From assembly GCF_018812025.1 (NCBI RefSeq), contig NC_063054.1:27557856-27621855 (forward strand): a DNA stretch of 64,000 nt, written 5' to 3'. Under the pieces are notes generated by a model. That model did not search any database and had not been told where the DNA came from. It saw nothing but the letters and a program-made list of their open reading frames with translations. A program made the position numbers and the translations under genes. Source of the stretch: Megalobrama amblycephala. Taxonomy: Eukaryota > Chordata > Actinopteri > Cypriniformes > Xenocyprididae. Below are positions 15,041 to 26,400 of the stretch, in pieces. Numbering within the stretch: the stretch's first letter is position 1; the number at the start of each line of letters is the position of its first letter.

Positions 15041-16106
15041 AATGACAATAGACGTGCCGATATTCGGTAATGCGATATATCACAATAATGAATATGCACA
15101 ATATTGCTGTCGTGGGCACTTCAAAATACTGTAAATAATAACTTATTACCAATTATTAAAATTTTTATAATGCATTTAAGAATACTTTCCCCATCAACCG
15201 TATAAAATGCACAACACCGCTGTATTCTGCGTCAAAGGGACACGCGCTCCTATGTAAACAAGCCCAAAGTTCATGAGAAGCACATGGCGGAACGAGGGCG
15301 CTGATGGAACAGCAGAATGCAGCGGTTACCCCGGAAACCCCCCAAACAAAGCAACTGCGCAAGTGAAGTTTTTAAAATACTTCAAACAGCCATTCATTTT
15401 TTTGTAATCTCAATGTTGTTCATCACAGCACCAAATACTTAATACTTAAAGACTTAATAGGCTATTTATTTTCAGACGTAAACATTTTTATATTTTATTC
15501 TGAACTACAACATGCTAGAATGATTAGAAATGTTCTGATTATTTGTAATTGTTCAGTAAAACTTTGAGACATACGGCTTCATGAGTTAACATGTTAATTC
15601 ATCATTACCAAACTGCCAATGAAAAATATTTATAAAGCATTAATCATTCTTAGTTAATGTTAATTTCTTAGTTACTGTTAAATAACATTACTAAAATCAA
15701 AAGAACTTATTTAATGGACCTGAGATACAACTAACAATGATCAGTTGTATTTCTTAACTAACATTAACAAAAAATAATACTTTAACAAATGTAGCTATTG
15801 CTCAATCTTAGTTAATGCATTAAATAATGAGACCTTATTGTAAAGTGTTACCTGTTGTTCTTTATAGCCAAATTCTTTTGCACTTTAATCTGTTTGAAAA
15901 TTTTACTTTATATATTTTTTGTGTATTGTATTATTGTATTTAAATAGTTTTTTATTATTACAAAAAGTGTTCTTAAACCTGTTATACTATGATAACACTT
16001 TTTTGCAACTTATTTCAATATCGTGATAATACCGTATACCGTGATAAAAGCTTCCGCAATTAATCGCAACATGAAAATTTGATACTGTCACATGCCTAAA
16101 TGACAA
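15041..16106. mobile_element. hAT-type element with perfect 8-bp target duplication
   Basis: The element is 15,049-16,098 (1,050 bases), flanked by AATGACAA at 15,041-15,048 and 16,099-16,106. Termini are TAGACGTGCCGATA and the complement of TAGGCATGTGACAGTA, imperfect inverted repeats. Eight-base duplications are a hallmark of the hAT superfamily. No transposase frame is present. A second repeat, ending GACCTTATTGTAAAGTG, lies inside it at about 15,585-15,852. Confidence 0.85.
15585..15852. repeat. Nested repeat with a GTAACACTTTACAATAAGG-type end
   Basis: The segment contains several GTTAATGTTAAT/TTAACTAACATTAAC words and ends CCTTATTGTAAAGTGTTACC. The same family occurs at 41,663-41,882, where both ends are present. 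Only the right end is clear here. Confidence 0.6.
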
Positions 16107-16202
16107 TGACATGAATAGGTTTTATATTCCCTTTTAGATCATTCTTTCTGCTGAACAGTGTTTTTTTTTTTCCACTGAGCTGATTCAAGTCCTGCTAGGA
16201 AC

Positions 16203-16465
16203 ATTCTCCACAGTGTTGCCAAGTCAGCGGTTTTTCTGCGGAATTGGGCTACTTTTAAGTTGTTGCCGCAGGTAAAAAATGTTTTCTGTGGGGTGATTTC
16301 CACCCCCGTATGTATGATTTCAGTGCTACATCACACCCAGACGTACAAATTCAGTGAAGAATTCTGCCGACCGATGGAGAAAATCACATTGTGCTGATTT
16401 TGGGCTACTTTTGACTGGCCATTGAGCTACTTTTGTTGCACAGACCTGGCAACCCTGATTCCCGA
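16203..16465. mobile_element. Small hAT-like MITE
   Basis: The element at 16,211-16,457 (247 bases) begins CAGTGTTGCCAAGTC and ends GACCTGGCAACCCTG, which are inverted repeats with two mismatches. Flanks ATTCTCCA and ATTCCCGA agree at six of eight positions, consistent with an aged 8-bp duplication. It carries no gene. Confidence 0.75.
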
Positions 16466-17639
16466 GACCCCTCACGTGTTAGTTGCAGTTGTGAGACATT
16501 GCCTCTCACCTGAAATATTAATACTGCTGCTGTCAGAACACATCTGTGCCAGTAGACTGAGCCTGAGGATTTCAGACGAGCTAACCACAGAAGTACCCAC
16601 ATGCACACACACACACACACACACGCAATGTGATTAAACGATCTAATTATGCATGATGATTCAGATTGGCCGTGTATCTGTTTTAAACTCGAGGGGACAG
16701 GAACATGACGCTGGGTCAAAACTGACACTACAAATCTCGTCAGTCTCATATAGTTCTGGAGGGGGCTACATATGCTTCATATATGCTCTCATGAACTATA
16801 AGAGATATATTATGTAACACTAGATTTGCGATTAGATTTATTATTCCAAATTCACATATATAATATATAGAGGTAGCCTTTATGAACTGAACTTTTTGAT
16901 ATATATTGCAAATATAAAATATATAACAATATAAAACTATTCAGTTACTTCTTTTACAGTGTGCATCTGAAAAAATATAATAAATATAAACAATATATTT
17001 TAAGATCCTGCATTGTGTGATGCAAAACAGCATTACTCTGGACAACTGAGCAGTCATGTTGCTTAGGAATGGGTCATTTTAAATGGCCACAAATGACAAT
17101 AATTACATCTCAACAAAGAGAACAAGTCCAGTCTCTGGCCCCCTGGATGGACACTGATCTGGCCCCCTGAAAGGGCCACATTGGCTTTACATGTAAACAG
17201 GATCTCCAGTTAAATCCTGTCCTTCAGTTATGCCTACAACTTTGTTTTTAAAAAACCTGATCCCCATGTCGACAATCGCTTGTCAGTTCACTTGTTGGCG
17301 AGGATTTGCCAACAAAGGCCAGGATGTTTCTAGAGCCACTGTTACTGGCATTGTGTGGTCAGTGCATTACACTGGCTGGCAGTTACAGAATGGGCAGCTT
17401 AGCACTGCCTTGGGCTCATGTGTCTATAGTCGTGCCGCTGATCCATTAATCCAATTAAGATTTACAATGCTGGCTAAGGCAGAGAGTCTTACCTGTGCAG
17501 GAGAGAGAGGCGTGAGAATTGACTGACTGAGCACAAAATGCAAATGAGATGTATGCAGTGAACGCTAGCAATTTCTACCAAAGTTTAAAAAACGTTATAC
17601 CGACCCAGACTAGTTTTACTAGCCGGTTTTTCCCGACCT
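16466..17639. other. Intergenic upstream of ivns1abp
   Basis: An (AC)n microsatellite is at about 16,603-16,625. AT-rich dispersed sequence follows to 17,000. The stretch 17,390-17,490 is repeat-free and could be a conserved element near the promoter. No exon is recognised. Confidence 0.35.
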
Positions 17640-17780
17640 CACCTCACTGCATGTCGGTACTTTTCCGCAGGCGGAGCTCTAGCGTTACGTCACGCGTGAT
17701 ACAGCTCCGTGGCTTTTGTTAAGCGCGTGCTCCAGCGTCGCTGTCAAAGCTCGTTCACAGATCTAACAGTCTCTAGACCC
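17640..17780 (+). promoter_or_regulatory. ivns1abp: CpG-rich promoter region of ivns1abp
   Basis: This short stretch is rich in CG dinucleotides while its surroundings are AT-rich. It contains a CRE/ATF-like site TTACGTCA at 17,685-17,692 followed directly by CGCGTG, and several further CG-containing motifs. It lies just upstream of a sequence that ends in a clean splice donor at 17,902/17,903. That layout fits a TATA-less housekeeping promoter. The exact transcription start cannot be read from sequence; it is inferred to lie at about 17,700-17,780. Confidence 0.5.
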
Positions 17781-17902
17781 GGAAAGACAGGGTTGTACGG
17801 ACGCAGAAACGTGCCATATCTATTGCATTTGCAATCTCCACAACCAACAGCTTTTAATTGACCTTAAATATGTCTACCATCGTCTACCATCAAACAGATC
17901 GG
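17750..17902 (+). other. ivns1abp: Putative non-coding leader exon 1 of ivns1abp
   Basis: The exon ends at a consensus donor (GG then GTAAGAAT) at 17,902/17,903. It follows the CpG-rich promoter and carries no long reading frame, although a short ATG occurs near 17,871. The 5' end is approximate. It is assigned to ivns1abp because it is the only strong promoter and donor pair upstream of the coding exons on this strand; the join to the exon at 22,943 is inferred. A transcript read would settle it. Confidence 0.45.
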
Positions 17903-20900
17903 GTAAGAATCAATCTTATCAGTAATGTGTGAAGCTTCATGCCTCATGTCCTCCTAAGATTCTTTCATACTACGTGTTTAGTTTTTAAGATCTACAACTG
18001 AAAATGATTTGCTTCCACGTTGTTATTTTGTGCTACACGTATAGACACTTGTATGTACTCACGCGATTGCCATATGGTGCGTTGTAATCTGCTGTGCAGT
18101 CGGCAACTGCATGCGTTGCTCTCATCAGAAAGAATCGCTCGCGTGAGTTCAATGTTTGCAGGGCGCAGAAAACCGTGATTTTTTTTTTATTTATTTATTA
18201 TTATTTATTATTTATACATTGTTTTAATAGTTGTGAAAATAAAGCCTATAACGAAGCACTGATTATTAAAATAAATGACTGCTTATTATTAACTATTATG
18301 TATTATACTATTATTAGTAACGATTAAATGAACGAAATAATGAAGTAAATAATATTGGCCTACAAAATAAACTGGCGGTTTTACAGTTAACGTACAGCAA
18401 GTGTAACGTCACCCATTGATGTAGTATTGCAGGTTCTGAAATATTGCACATCCAATGTATTATACATTGGACAAGTATTTCATTTACACCCACTATATTC
18501 GTGTCATTTTTGTTCTAATTTGAAAAGAGGCTTCATACACTTTCACATTTAGCTGTAAAATTTGATTGTGCTATTGTCATGTGTATGATAACCTTGATTA
18601 TGTTGTCCGCTCACAATTTTAATATTTTTTCCATTTTTAAAATGAAATAATTATTTATCCTTCATAAAAAAGAACATCAAATGCCGACGAACACATGAAT
18701 GAAATTAATGAAAACCAATAGGACGATTTGTCAAGGTTAAAAAAAGAGTGAGTGACCGGTGTGGTTCATGAAAGCAGTGTTCGCGTATTTTGTCGCAGAA
18801 CATACATTTTACCTCATCGTTGATCTTTGGTCAGTAAGATGTTAAAATAACGAGCAGGTCCTACTGACCTAGTTTTGGATTTTACTGTAGGCTTGGTCGA
18901 GGGGCTCAGAAATGTTCAGGGCTCCGTATGATGCAAGCTTCATTGTGCGGGAAACGTGGATACGAGGCGTGTTGATGGACACCTCATCTGGCCAATCGTA
19001 TCGCTCGGAATCATACGTTCTGGCCTATCAGGATTCGTCAATGTAATGGGGCGTGACCACAGAAATTTGTCATTGCATGTTTGCTTCGAAATTTGATTAA
19101 ATGTGAGATTTGGTCTCATACATTTCATAGATTTTTGAAAATGTATGTAAACTATGTATATTTGTAGAGATTAAATTAAATTATTTGCACACTGTTTTAT
19201 TAAGCAGCAGTTAAAATAATTAATTTATGGATGTTTTATTTTATAAAGTTCTGTAATTTGCTCATTCTCATGTTTTTCCAAACCTGACTAAATTTCGTCT
19301 GTGGAACATGAAAGAAGATGTTAGGCAAAACTGGGTGAACTATCCCTTTTAAAGTATATGTTTAAGTAATATATATGGACATATGCTGAGGAATTTCATT
19401 TAGTCTGGTTATGGGTGTTGTAGGTATTATTATTATTTGCTTGTTTTCTCTCTATACATGTTCTCGCTACATATCTGTAATAATTTCTACAACCTAACAT
19501 TGAGTTCCAGACTGTACATCTCATTTACTGTGTTGTACACAAAAAATCTCCAGTCATATTTAATAATCCCATTTACAAGTCAGAGGAAGCAGCAGTTTCA
19601 CTTCTGATAAAGCCGTTTCCGTTCCTTAACTCCACATCTGCCTATGGATGACCTAATTGTCACTGCAGTGCTTCATTTGTAAGGGAAATATATGCAGCAA
19701 ATGCTGTGCTCCTTAAACTACAACCTTTGCTTGTGCATTTTGATGCATCGATTCTTAGAGAATAGCGATAAAGGGCTACTTTTTGTATATAGTGATTATT
19801 TTTATTTCTTTTTAGAGAATTACTTATCTGTTTAACTGCCTTTCCTCAATTGTATGTTGTGGTTAGTGTGAATCACCGGCAGACATTTTCTATGACGACC
19901 ACTGTGAATAAAATCAGTGTTCTGTCTCTCTCCCTTTCAAACATTCTTTCCATACGTGGTGAAGGATTATTCAATTTTTCAGCCTGTTCTCGTGTGAGAT
20001 CAGCCGGTGGCTCTGTTAGCTCACCCCTTAAATTGTGTTCTCCCATTAACCTTTTTCCATAAAGGTTAGCATTTCATTAGAGAGGGGCAGATATAAATAA
20101 AGAAGCTAAGATAAAACCAGCAGCTTTGCTGCCCTTTGCCCTCAGAATGTAATCTATTCATTCACAAAGTAATTAAAAAAAAAAAAAAACTCTAAATTAA
20201 TTTTTTTTTTTTTTTTTTTTTTTTTACAAAAGTACTGAACTGTAATTATTATGATGAAACAGTCCTTTCCATCTTTGTAATTAGGAGTTTAAAATTCATA
20301 AGCTCTTCTGCTGCCTTTGAGTTTATGGAAAGAGTAGCAGTGTGTTTTAGTTTAGGCTGAGAGGGAGTAAATCACAGATTTTGGCAGGTGTTATGTAACC
20401 CCTGGAAATGCAGCTCAGGCTTTAGTGCACATCTGAATATGATTTTATGATCTAAATTTTCACCATGCTTCTTCCACAGCCTCTTATGATCTTGCACAAC
20501 CATTTGACCATAATGTTATTTCTTTAGTTGCACACTCAATGCCCTTACTACACATTTTATGCAGATTCTACATACGTTTATCACTGTTGTGCAACCATTC
20601 ATGAGCTCAAAGGTACATCTGGGGATTTGTCGGCTCAGTAAAAGATGCATGTTGGAGCTCATTAGGTACTCTAGACATCCAGAGCCATTCTTTAAAATCA
20701 TCATCATCATTATTATTTGTATAGCTTTAACAATGCCAAGGTCTTGATTCCTGGTAAAATTTGCTGTGAATCACTTTACATAGAAAATCTGGCAAATGAA
20801 TAAATCTAAATGTTAGCAAGCCTGTGTGTTTCTGACGCTGACTAATGTAGTTCACCTTTTTCTCAGAGCTGGCGAAGTTCCCAGAGAGAAAGCGTGACTT

Positions 20901-22942
20901 GCAAGTTGCAAGAAAGGAGTCTCATGACGGAGACCAATATAATTGTATATAATATGCTGCTTGTGGTCATGGCTACACTAAGAGTGGGTTGAACTATCTA
21001 CAATTGCATAAAAGGAACACAATGTCCTCGTTAGCCTCAGTTTTATTTTTTTTGCGATGCATTAAGTTGTTGCTCAATCTGGGTTATCTGTTGAGTACTT
21101 CTGCAGAGTCAATAGAACAACTGTTGCTGTGTGTTTCAACCCATTCTTCTCTTTCTCTCTCGCCTCGCTGTCTGTCCCACGCTTACTGACTGAGCGTGCT
21201 GTTCTCTGCATGCCAGAGGGGACAAAAAAGATTATATGCACAAAATGGTCTTTCAAAGTGTTTTTCTGCCACCACGCATTTCGATATCTGTCCGTCTTTT
21301 TGTCTTTTCACCCTCTGCTCTGTCAGTAATTGTGTAGGGATGCTGTGGTTGTCGGCACACAATGAACAGATTTGTGAGTCAATCTGAAGCTGCGAAGTCA
21401 CCGTTGGCTTTATCTGTTGTATGACCCGTAAGTGCCCTGGTTTAAAGTATCAATTCCTGATTCCACTCCAAGTGGACCAATGGCTCTCAGATTAAGGTCA
21501 CTAGCTTGAAACTGGGCAGTTCAGAATTATCAATGAGTGGAAAGTTTCACATTTTAAGGGTCAATGACATTACTTTTTTTGCCCTAAAATATTTTAAATG
21601 TTACAGTAGCAGTTGGCAGACCCTCATAAATTTGTGTCAAGAAGATCAATACATATATTAAAATATCAGGGCATTTGACCTTTTACTGACAGGTCAAGGT
21701 TAATTCAGGTTGTAAAATGAGGTGTACTCCCAACAACTATAAAAGAATAACTAAGTGTATATATAAATATATTAAAATGCATTTTAAAAATACTTGCACT
21801 TTATTGTGAGTGAACAATCTTATGTTGACCCTTCAATGATTTTATTAAGATCTCTTGATTTTTTTTTTTTTGTTGTTTTGAAGCAATAAATAGTTTGGAT
21901 TAACTTCCAGATGTGAGATTTAGTGGAATAAACTTCAGTGTTGAAGATCAGACAGTTGAAACAAGAATGGCTTTGGGCCTTCTAATAAATCATAATTTAA
22001 TGCTTCCATCTTTTTACTTATCCTTCTACTTGAAAGTGTTTCTCCAATGCCACTTATCTTCAAGAGGAAGCATCTCTATGATGAGGTAAATTAAGGCCTA
22101 GCGTTTTCCGATTGCTGTTTTCAATAATCAGCCCCTGTGGAGGATAGAGAAAGAGAGGATGAGCAGATTATCTAAAGACCTCCACTGCCTGCTCAGAGCA
22201 TTTGCGCCCACTGAGGCTGAAGTGGATGAAAAGGACGTGAGTGGAAAAATACCAGCAGGTTTTCATGCAAAACACAAGGATTCCACAAACTGGAGCTCAT
22301 TTGTTTTTTGCTTAGCATTTTTCCATCCCCACACAGCTAAAGCCACATCATTGTGGGAATGTGATAAATCCATCAAAATTCCTGACCGAGTGAATTCTTG
22401 GTTATGTGACCATCCTCCGCCCTTAAACTTGGGCCATCTGCTGTCTGAAACGGCTTTGAAAGACCTCTGGAAATTTCCGGAAGCATGTGGGTGTGGTAGA
22501 GCCATGTGGTTAACGGGGAAGGACATGGAGAGAATTAGTGTTGGGTGTTGTAGAAACGTTCTGACCAAGGGAGGCTTGATGAGTGCCTTGGAAAAGCATG
22601 TCCTGAGATTTAGGCAGCTTCTTGAATAAAGTCTGTATGAAACTGATTCTATCCGGATTAATTTGTACTGTCTGTGCAGCAGAAGTGAAGGCTGATCCCG
22701 AATAAGGCACGTGTTTAACACCATGAAAGCGATCAGCAGCGCAAAGCTGGGTCGTTCTATGATCGGCAGCGCCTCTGCCCTTGAGCGTCGCGTGAACCTT
22801 TCAATTCCGTTGGTTTATTCCACATCGGTATTAGATGTTGTTGCCATTGACGTTCTAGAAATTGCCTTTGATGTGATCAGTGTTCCTCTATGTGGCTTCA
22901 TTACAAACCCTTGTTTGTTTTTTTTTGTTATTTGTCCTACAG
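17903..22942 (+). other. First intron of ivns1abp (5.0 kb)
   Basis: This leader intron holds no recognised gene. It contains an old TTAA-foldback right end at 19,280-19,354 (the motif GGTGAACTATCCC before TTTTAA), a poly-A/poly-T pair at 20,172-20,225, and a SINE-like tail at 20,718-20,815. An open frame of 156 codons at 22,159-22,629 has no recognisable domain and overlaps another open frame on the opposite strand, so I treat it as chance. Confidence 0.4.
20718..20815 (+). repeat. SINE-like remnant
   Basis: The stretch has a degenerate B-box-like motif (GGTCTTGATTCC) followed by a tail resembling the teleost SINE 3' end (CACTTTACATAG, then TCTGGCAAATGAATAAATCT). The polymerase III A box is not recognisable, so this is at most a truncated copy. 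Family assignment is from memory of fish SINE tails. Confidence 0.4.
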
Positions 22943-23208
22943 GTTATAATGCACGATCAACATAGAAAAGGTTTGAGTCTATAGCCAACGGGACACCCGA
23001 GGACTTGATTGCAGTCACTCTAAGCCTGAGAGTTTGAGTCACCTCTGACCCCCTGCCGTGCCCTCTGGTTGCCTGGCATTGCCTTTTCCATCCACTTCAA
23101 AGTGAAGGAAGACTTAGGCACTTCCATTCCTGGTTCTACTTCATTCGTGCCTTTTTACGGCTTTCCCAAGTAATCTATCTCTCCCAGACAAACCTCATTC
23201 GGTATTAG
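22943..23208 (+). other. ivns1abp: Putative non-coding leader exon 2 of ivns1abp
   Basis: The exon is bounded by a pyrimidine-rich acceptor ending CCTACAG at 22,942 and a strong donor (TTAG then GTAAGC) at 23,208/23,209. It has no long frame but contains a small upstream open frame of 11 codons starting at the ATG at 22,951. The next acceptor (ACAAAG at 23,446) lies 14 bases before the ivns1abp start codon, so this exon would supply most of the 5' leader. Upstream frames of this type can lower translation; that role is inference. Confidence 0.5.
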
Positions 23209-23318
23209 GTAAGCGCATGACTTATACATGAGGCTTAGTGTTATGTGTGCAAAATAGGATGGATTTATAGTGATTATAGACGGTGGCTTTTTAGCCAGCA
23301 GCTAAAATGAGTGATACA

Positions 23319-23350
<32 letters not shown>

Positions 23351-23460
23351 GTGCGTGGGTGATGTTTATGTAAGATACACTGTGTGGGATAGATATTTTG
23401 AAGTAAAATCATAAAATTGACTCAAGTATATTATTGTTTCACAAAGGCTTATATTCCAAA

Positions 23461-26400
23461 ATGATTCCCAACGGATATTTGATCTTCGAGGACGAAAGTT
23501 TCCTGGATTCCACCGTGGCCAAGATGAACGCCCTTAGAAAGAACGGACAATTCTGTGATGTGAGACTTCAGGTAACACACCCTTTTTTAACCTTATTATT
23601 CTAAGTGTCATTGCGAGAAGGCTGAAACATGACTCAGGGAAGAGTGCGTTTCATTATACGCAGGTCTTGGATCTTTGAATGGCCTTTAGCTGTGTGACTT
23701 TCATTAACCGACAAAGCCAAACCCTCTGTGCTCAGAATATTCAAAGACTGAATGGAAGCTTTAACAAGAGATTTATAGTTAATTATCAAGGTTAATTTCC
23801 TTTTGTTTTTGTATTTAATGATGCTGCCAAGCCATTACTATTGCTAATGCTAGCATCATGGCGATGACATTTGAATTTACGTTATGCAATTTACTTCCTG
23901 CTAGTAAATTAAAACAAGCGGTACCTATTTCTTTGTAACAATACCATCATAGACTTAACCTTTGGTAATTTACCTTTGCAGGTGTGCGGCCATGAATTGA
24001 TGGCTCACCGGGCAGTGCTGGCTTGTTGCAGTCCGTACCTGTTTGAGATCTTTAACAGCGACCTGGAACCTCACGGAATCTCTCATGTGAAGTTTGAGGA
24101 TCTGGACCCTGAGGCTGTGGAGATCCTTCTCAACTATGCTTACACTGCCCAGTAAGAGACGCACAACATGCAATCAATCAATCATAGATGCCAATATTAA
24201 TGGCTTGCCATTTTTGGCGATCATCGATTTCTGATATTTAATGTTGCTTTCTGCAGGTTGAAGGCAGATAAAGAGCTGGTTAAGGAGGTTTACTCTGCAG
24301 CCAAACGGCTCAAAATGGACAGAGTAAAACAGGTAGGTATATTAAGCATGTGTTTGTGTATTTGTGAGGATGAAGATGAAGCCCTAACTGACTCTTTCGT
24401 ACCTGCTCCCAGATCTGTGGTGACTACCTTCTCTCCAAGATGGATTCCCAGAGTGCCATCTCCTATCGCAATTTTGCCAGCTGTATGGGAGACGGGCGTC
24501 TGCTGGGCAAGATCGACAGCTATATCCAGGAGCATCTTCTGGACGTGTCTGAGCAAGAGGATTTCCTCAAGCTGCCACGCCTTAAAGTGAGCTGACCTTT
24601 AATCCTTCGGGTCATGTACTATTCTTGATTGCACGCTTATGCTAAACGCGCGCTGCCTTTTGGTCCGCTTCACAGTTGGAGGTGATGCTGGAGGATAACT
24701 TGACCTTGCCTAGTAACGGCAAGCTGTACTCCAAGGTGATCGGCTGGGTGCAACGCAGCCTGTGGGAAAATGGCGAACCCCTGGAGCGACTGATGGAGGA
24801 GGTCAGTACTGCGCTCCACTGTGAGCTCCTCTCTCCGTTCCCTCACTTCTTCCCCCTCGTAATTCATCCCATTCACAGATTTAACAGGTCCGTTCACACC
24901 AGCCATCTTAACGGTAGAGGTCGGTTGGGTTTGTTCTCTCTGCCTTCCATATATATTTTTTGTTTCCTCTCCCCCTTCAACCACAAATCACCCCGCGCCT
25001 TTAAGAATATACGTTTAGGTACAGAACGGGGCTGTTACACCCTCCGCAAAGGCGAGTGGGTAGTCCAGGTGAGCCAAACTAAAAGCCTCCTGAATGCTCA
25101 GTACTGTGCAGTAACTGCAGCTACTCTGTCTGCTCGCAGAGAGTGACATGGCATGTTGCCGTCCAAATGACATCTCTTTCTTCTCTAAGCAGGTGTGTGA
25201 GTGTGTGAGTGAGTGTGTGTGTTCTTTGGGAACCAGCACTAACAGTTCTTCCTCCCCACTGATTTATCTCTCCTTAGGTTTATTAGAGCAAACATCAGCA
25301 GGATTCTCACAAGACTGAAGAAGCCAAGACTGGGGCCCTCCAGGGTAATGAGTCAGTGAATGAAAGAAAATAACAAAAGAACGAGAGGGAGCTGTGGTGA
25401 AACGAGTGCTAGGCTCCTGTCTGTTAATCAAATGCACTCACCAACAGTACACCTTTTAAAAACAATTTAAAATGACATTTCAGATCTCCAAGTATCAAAC
25501 AGTTGAAGACATTCACATTTTAAGTCCACCTAACTCACATATGCATGCATTGCTTATAGCAAAGCAAACCAAAGCATGTCATACAGTTGTTCATGCACAC
25601 ACTTACAGGATATTCAGATGACTGACACACAAATATGAATAGCTAATGCCACTAGGGCATTTTACATTTACACAGTATACACCTGAATACTCATTATGTG
25701 TTTCATCCTAAAAAAAAAAGGAAGTGGAAACTGAATGCAGCTTAGAGGATGTTCTCAAGTCGCTCTCAGTTTTTAGTTCCTTTTAATCTGCTTTTGGACA
25801 CATTCCCAGCAGGGTTGGGCACAAGTACCAGCAATCAAAATTGAGTAAACTACAAGAAGCTACCATAGCTACACCCAAATGGCCTCATTATTTAAAAAAA
25901 AAATAAAGGAAAGAAAACAATTTTTTTTTTTTTTTTTTTTTTTAATTTTCATTGTTACCAACTGGTCCTAACCAGTTGGTGTCAGCACACAGTCAGTCAA
26001 GGGCAGCTTAAAACTTGAGACACCTCTTTGAAAATGTGATACTCATGGTGCAAGACACTTAAAAAAACTGTGCAACTGTACGTTGCCACATATATACTCA
26101 GTTTATATCTGTCGAGTGCCCGTAGACAAAAAGACTGAAATGCCCATTCTTAATTAACACTGATTTTTTTAAAGTTATTTGAACTGAATTTTGTATCTTA
26201 TTTTGTTTTGAATTCTCTTCTTTAAGCTTGAAGATGATCCAATATTTTTTTTCATTTTTTTTAAATGAGGGACTAATTTTTGAGCTGTAAAAGTTGAAAA
26301 CAGCTAACCACCAGTGTTGTACTGGAGTTTATGTGATGACGTCTGACTTGACTAACCCCCTCAGCTGAGAAGATGGCCGCAGGATAACAGCTGAACATGC

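Noticed and set aside
22159..22629. Open frame of 156 codons in the first ivns1abp intron
   Set aside because: It overlaps a 153-codon frame on the opposite strand, shows no domain or motif, and has no splice or poly(A) context. The length is within chance for this composition.
24676..25146. Open frame of 156 codons
   Set aside because: Only the first 126 bases are a true ivns1abp exon; the rest is read-through into the intron past the GTCAGT donor.
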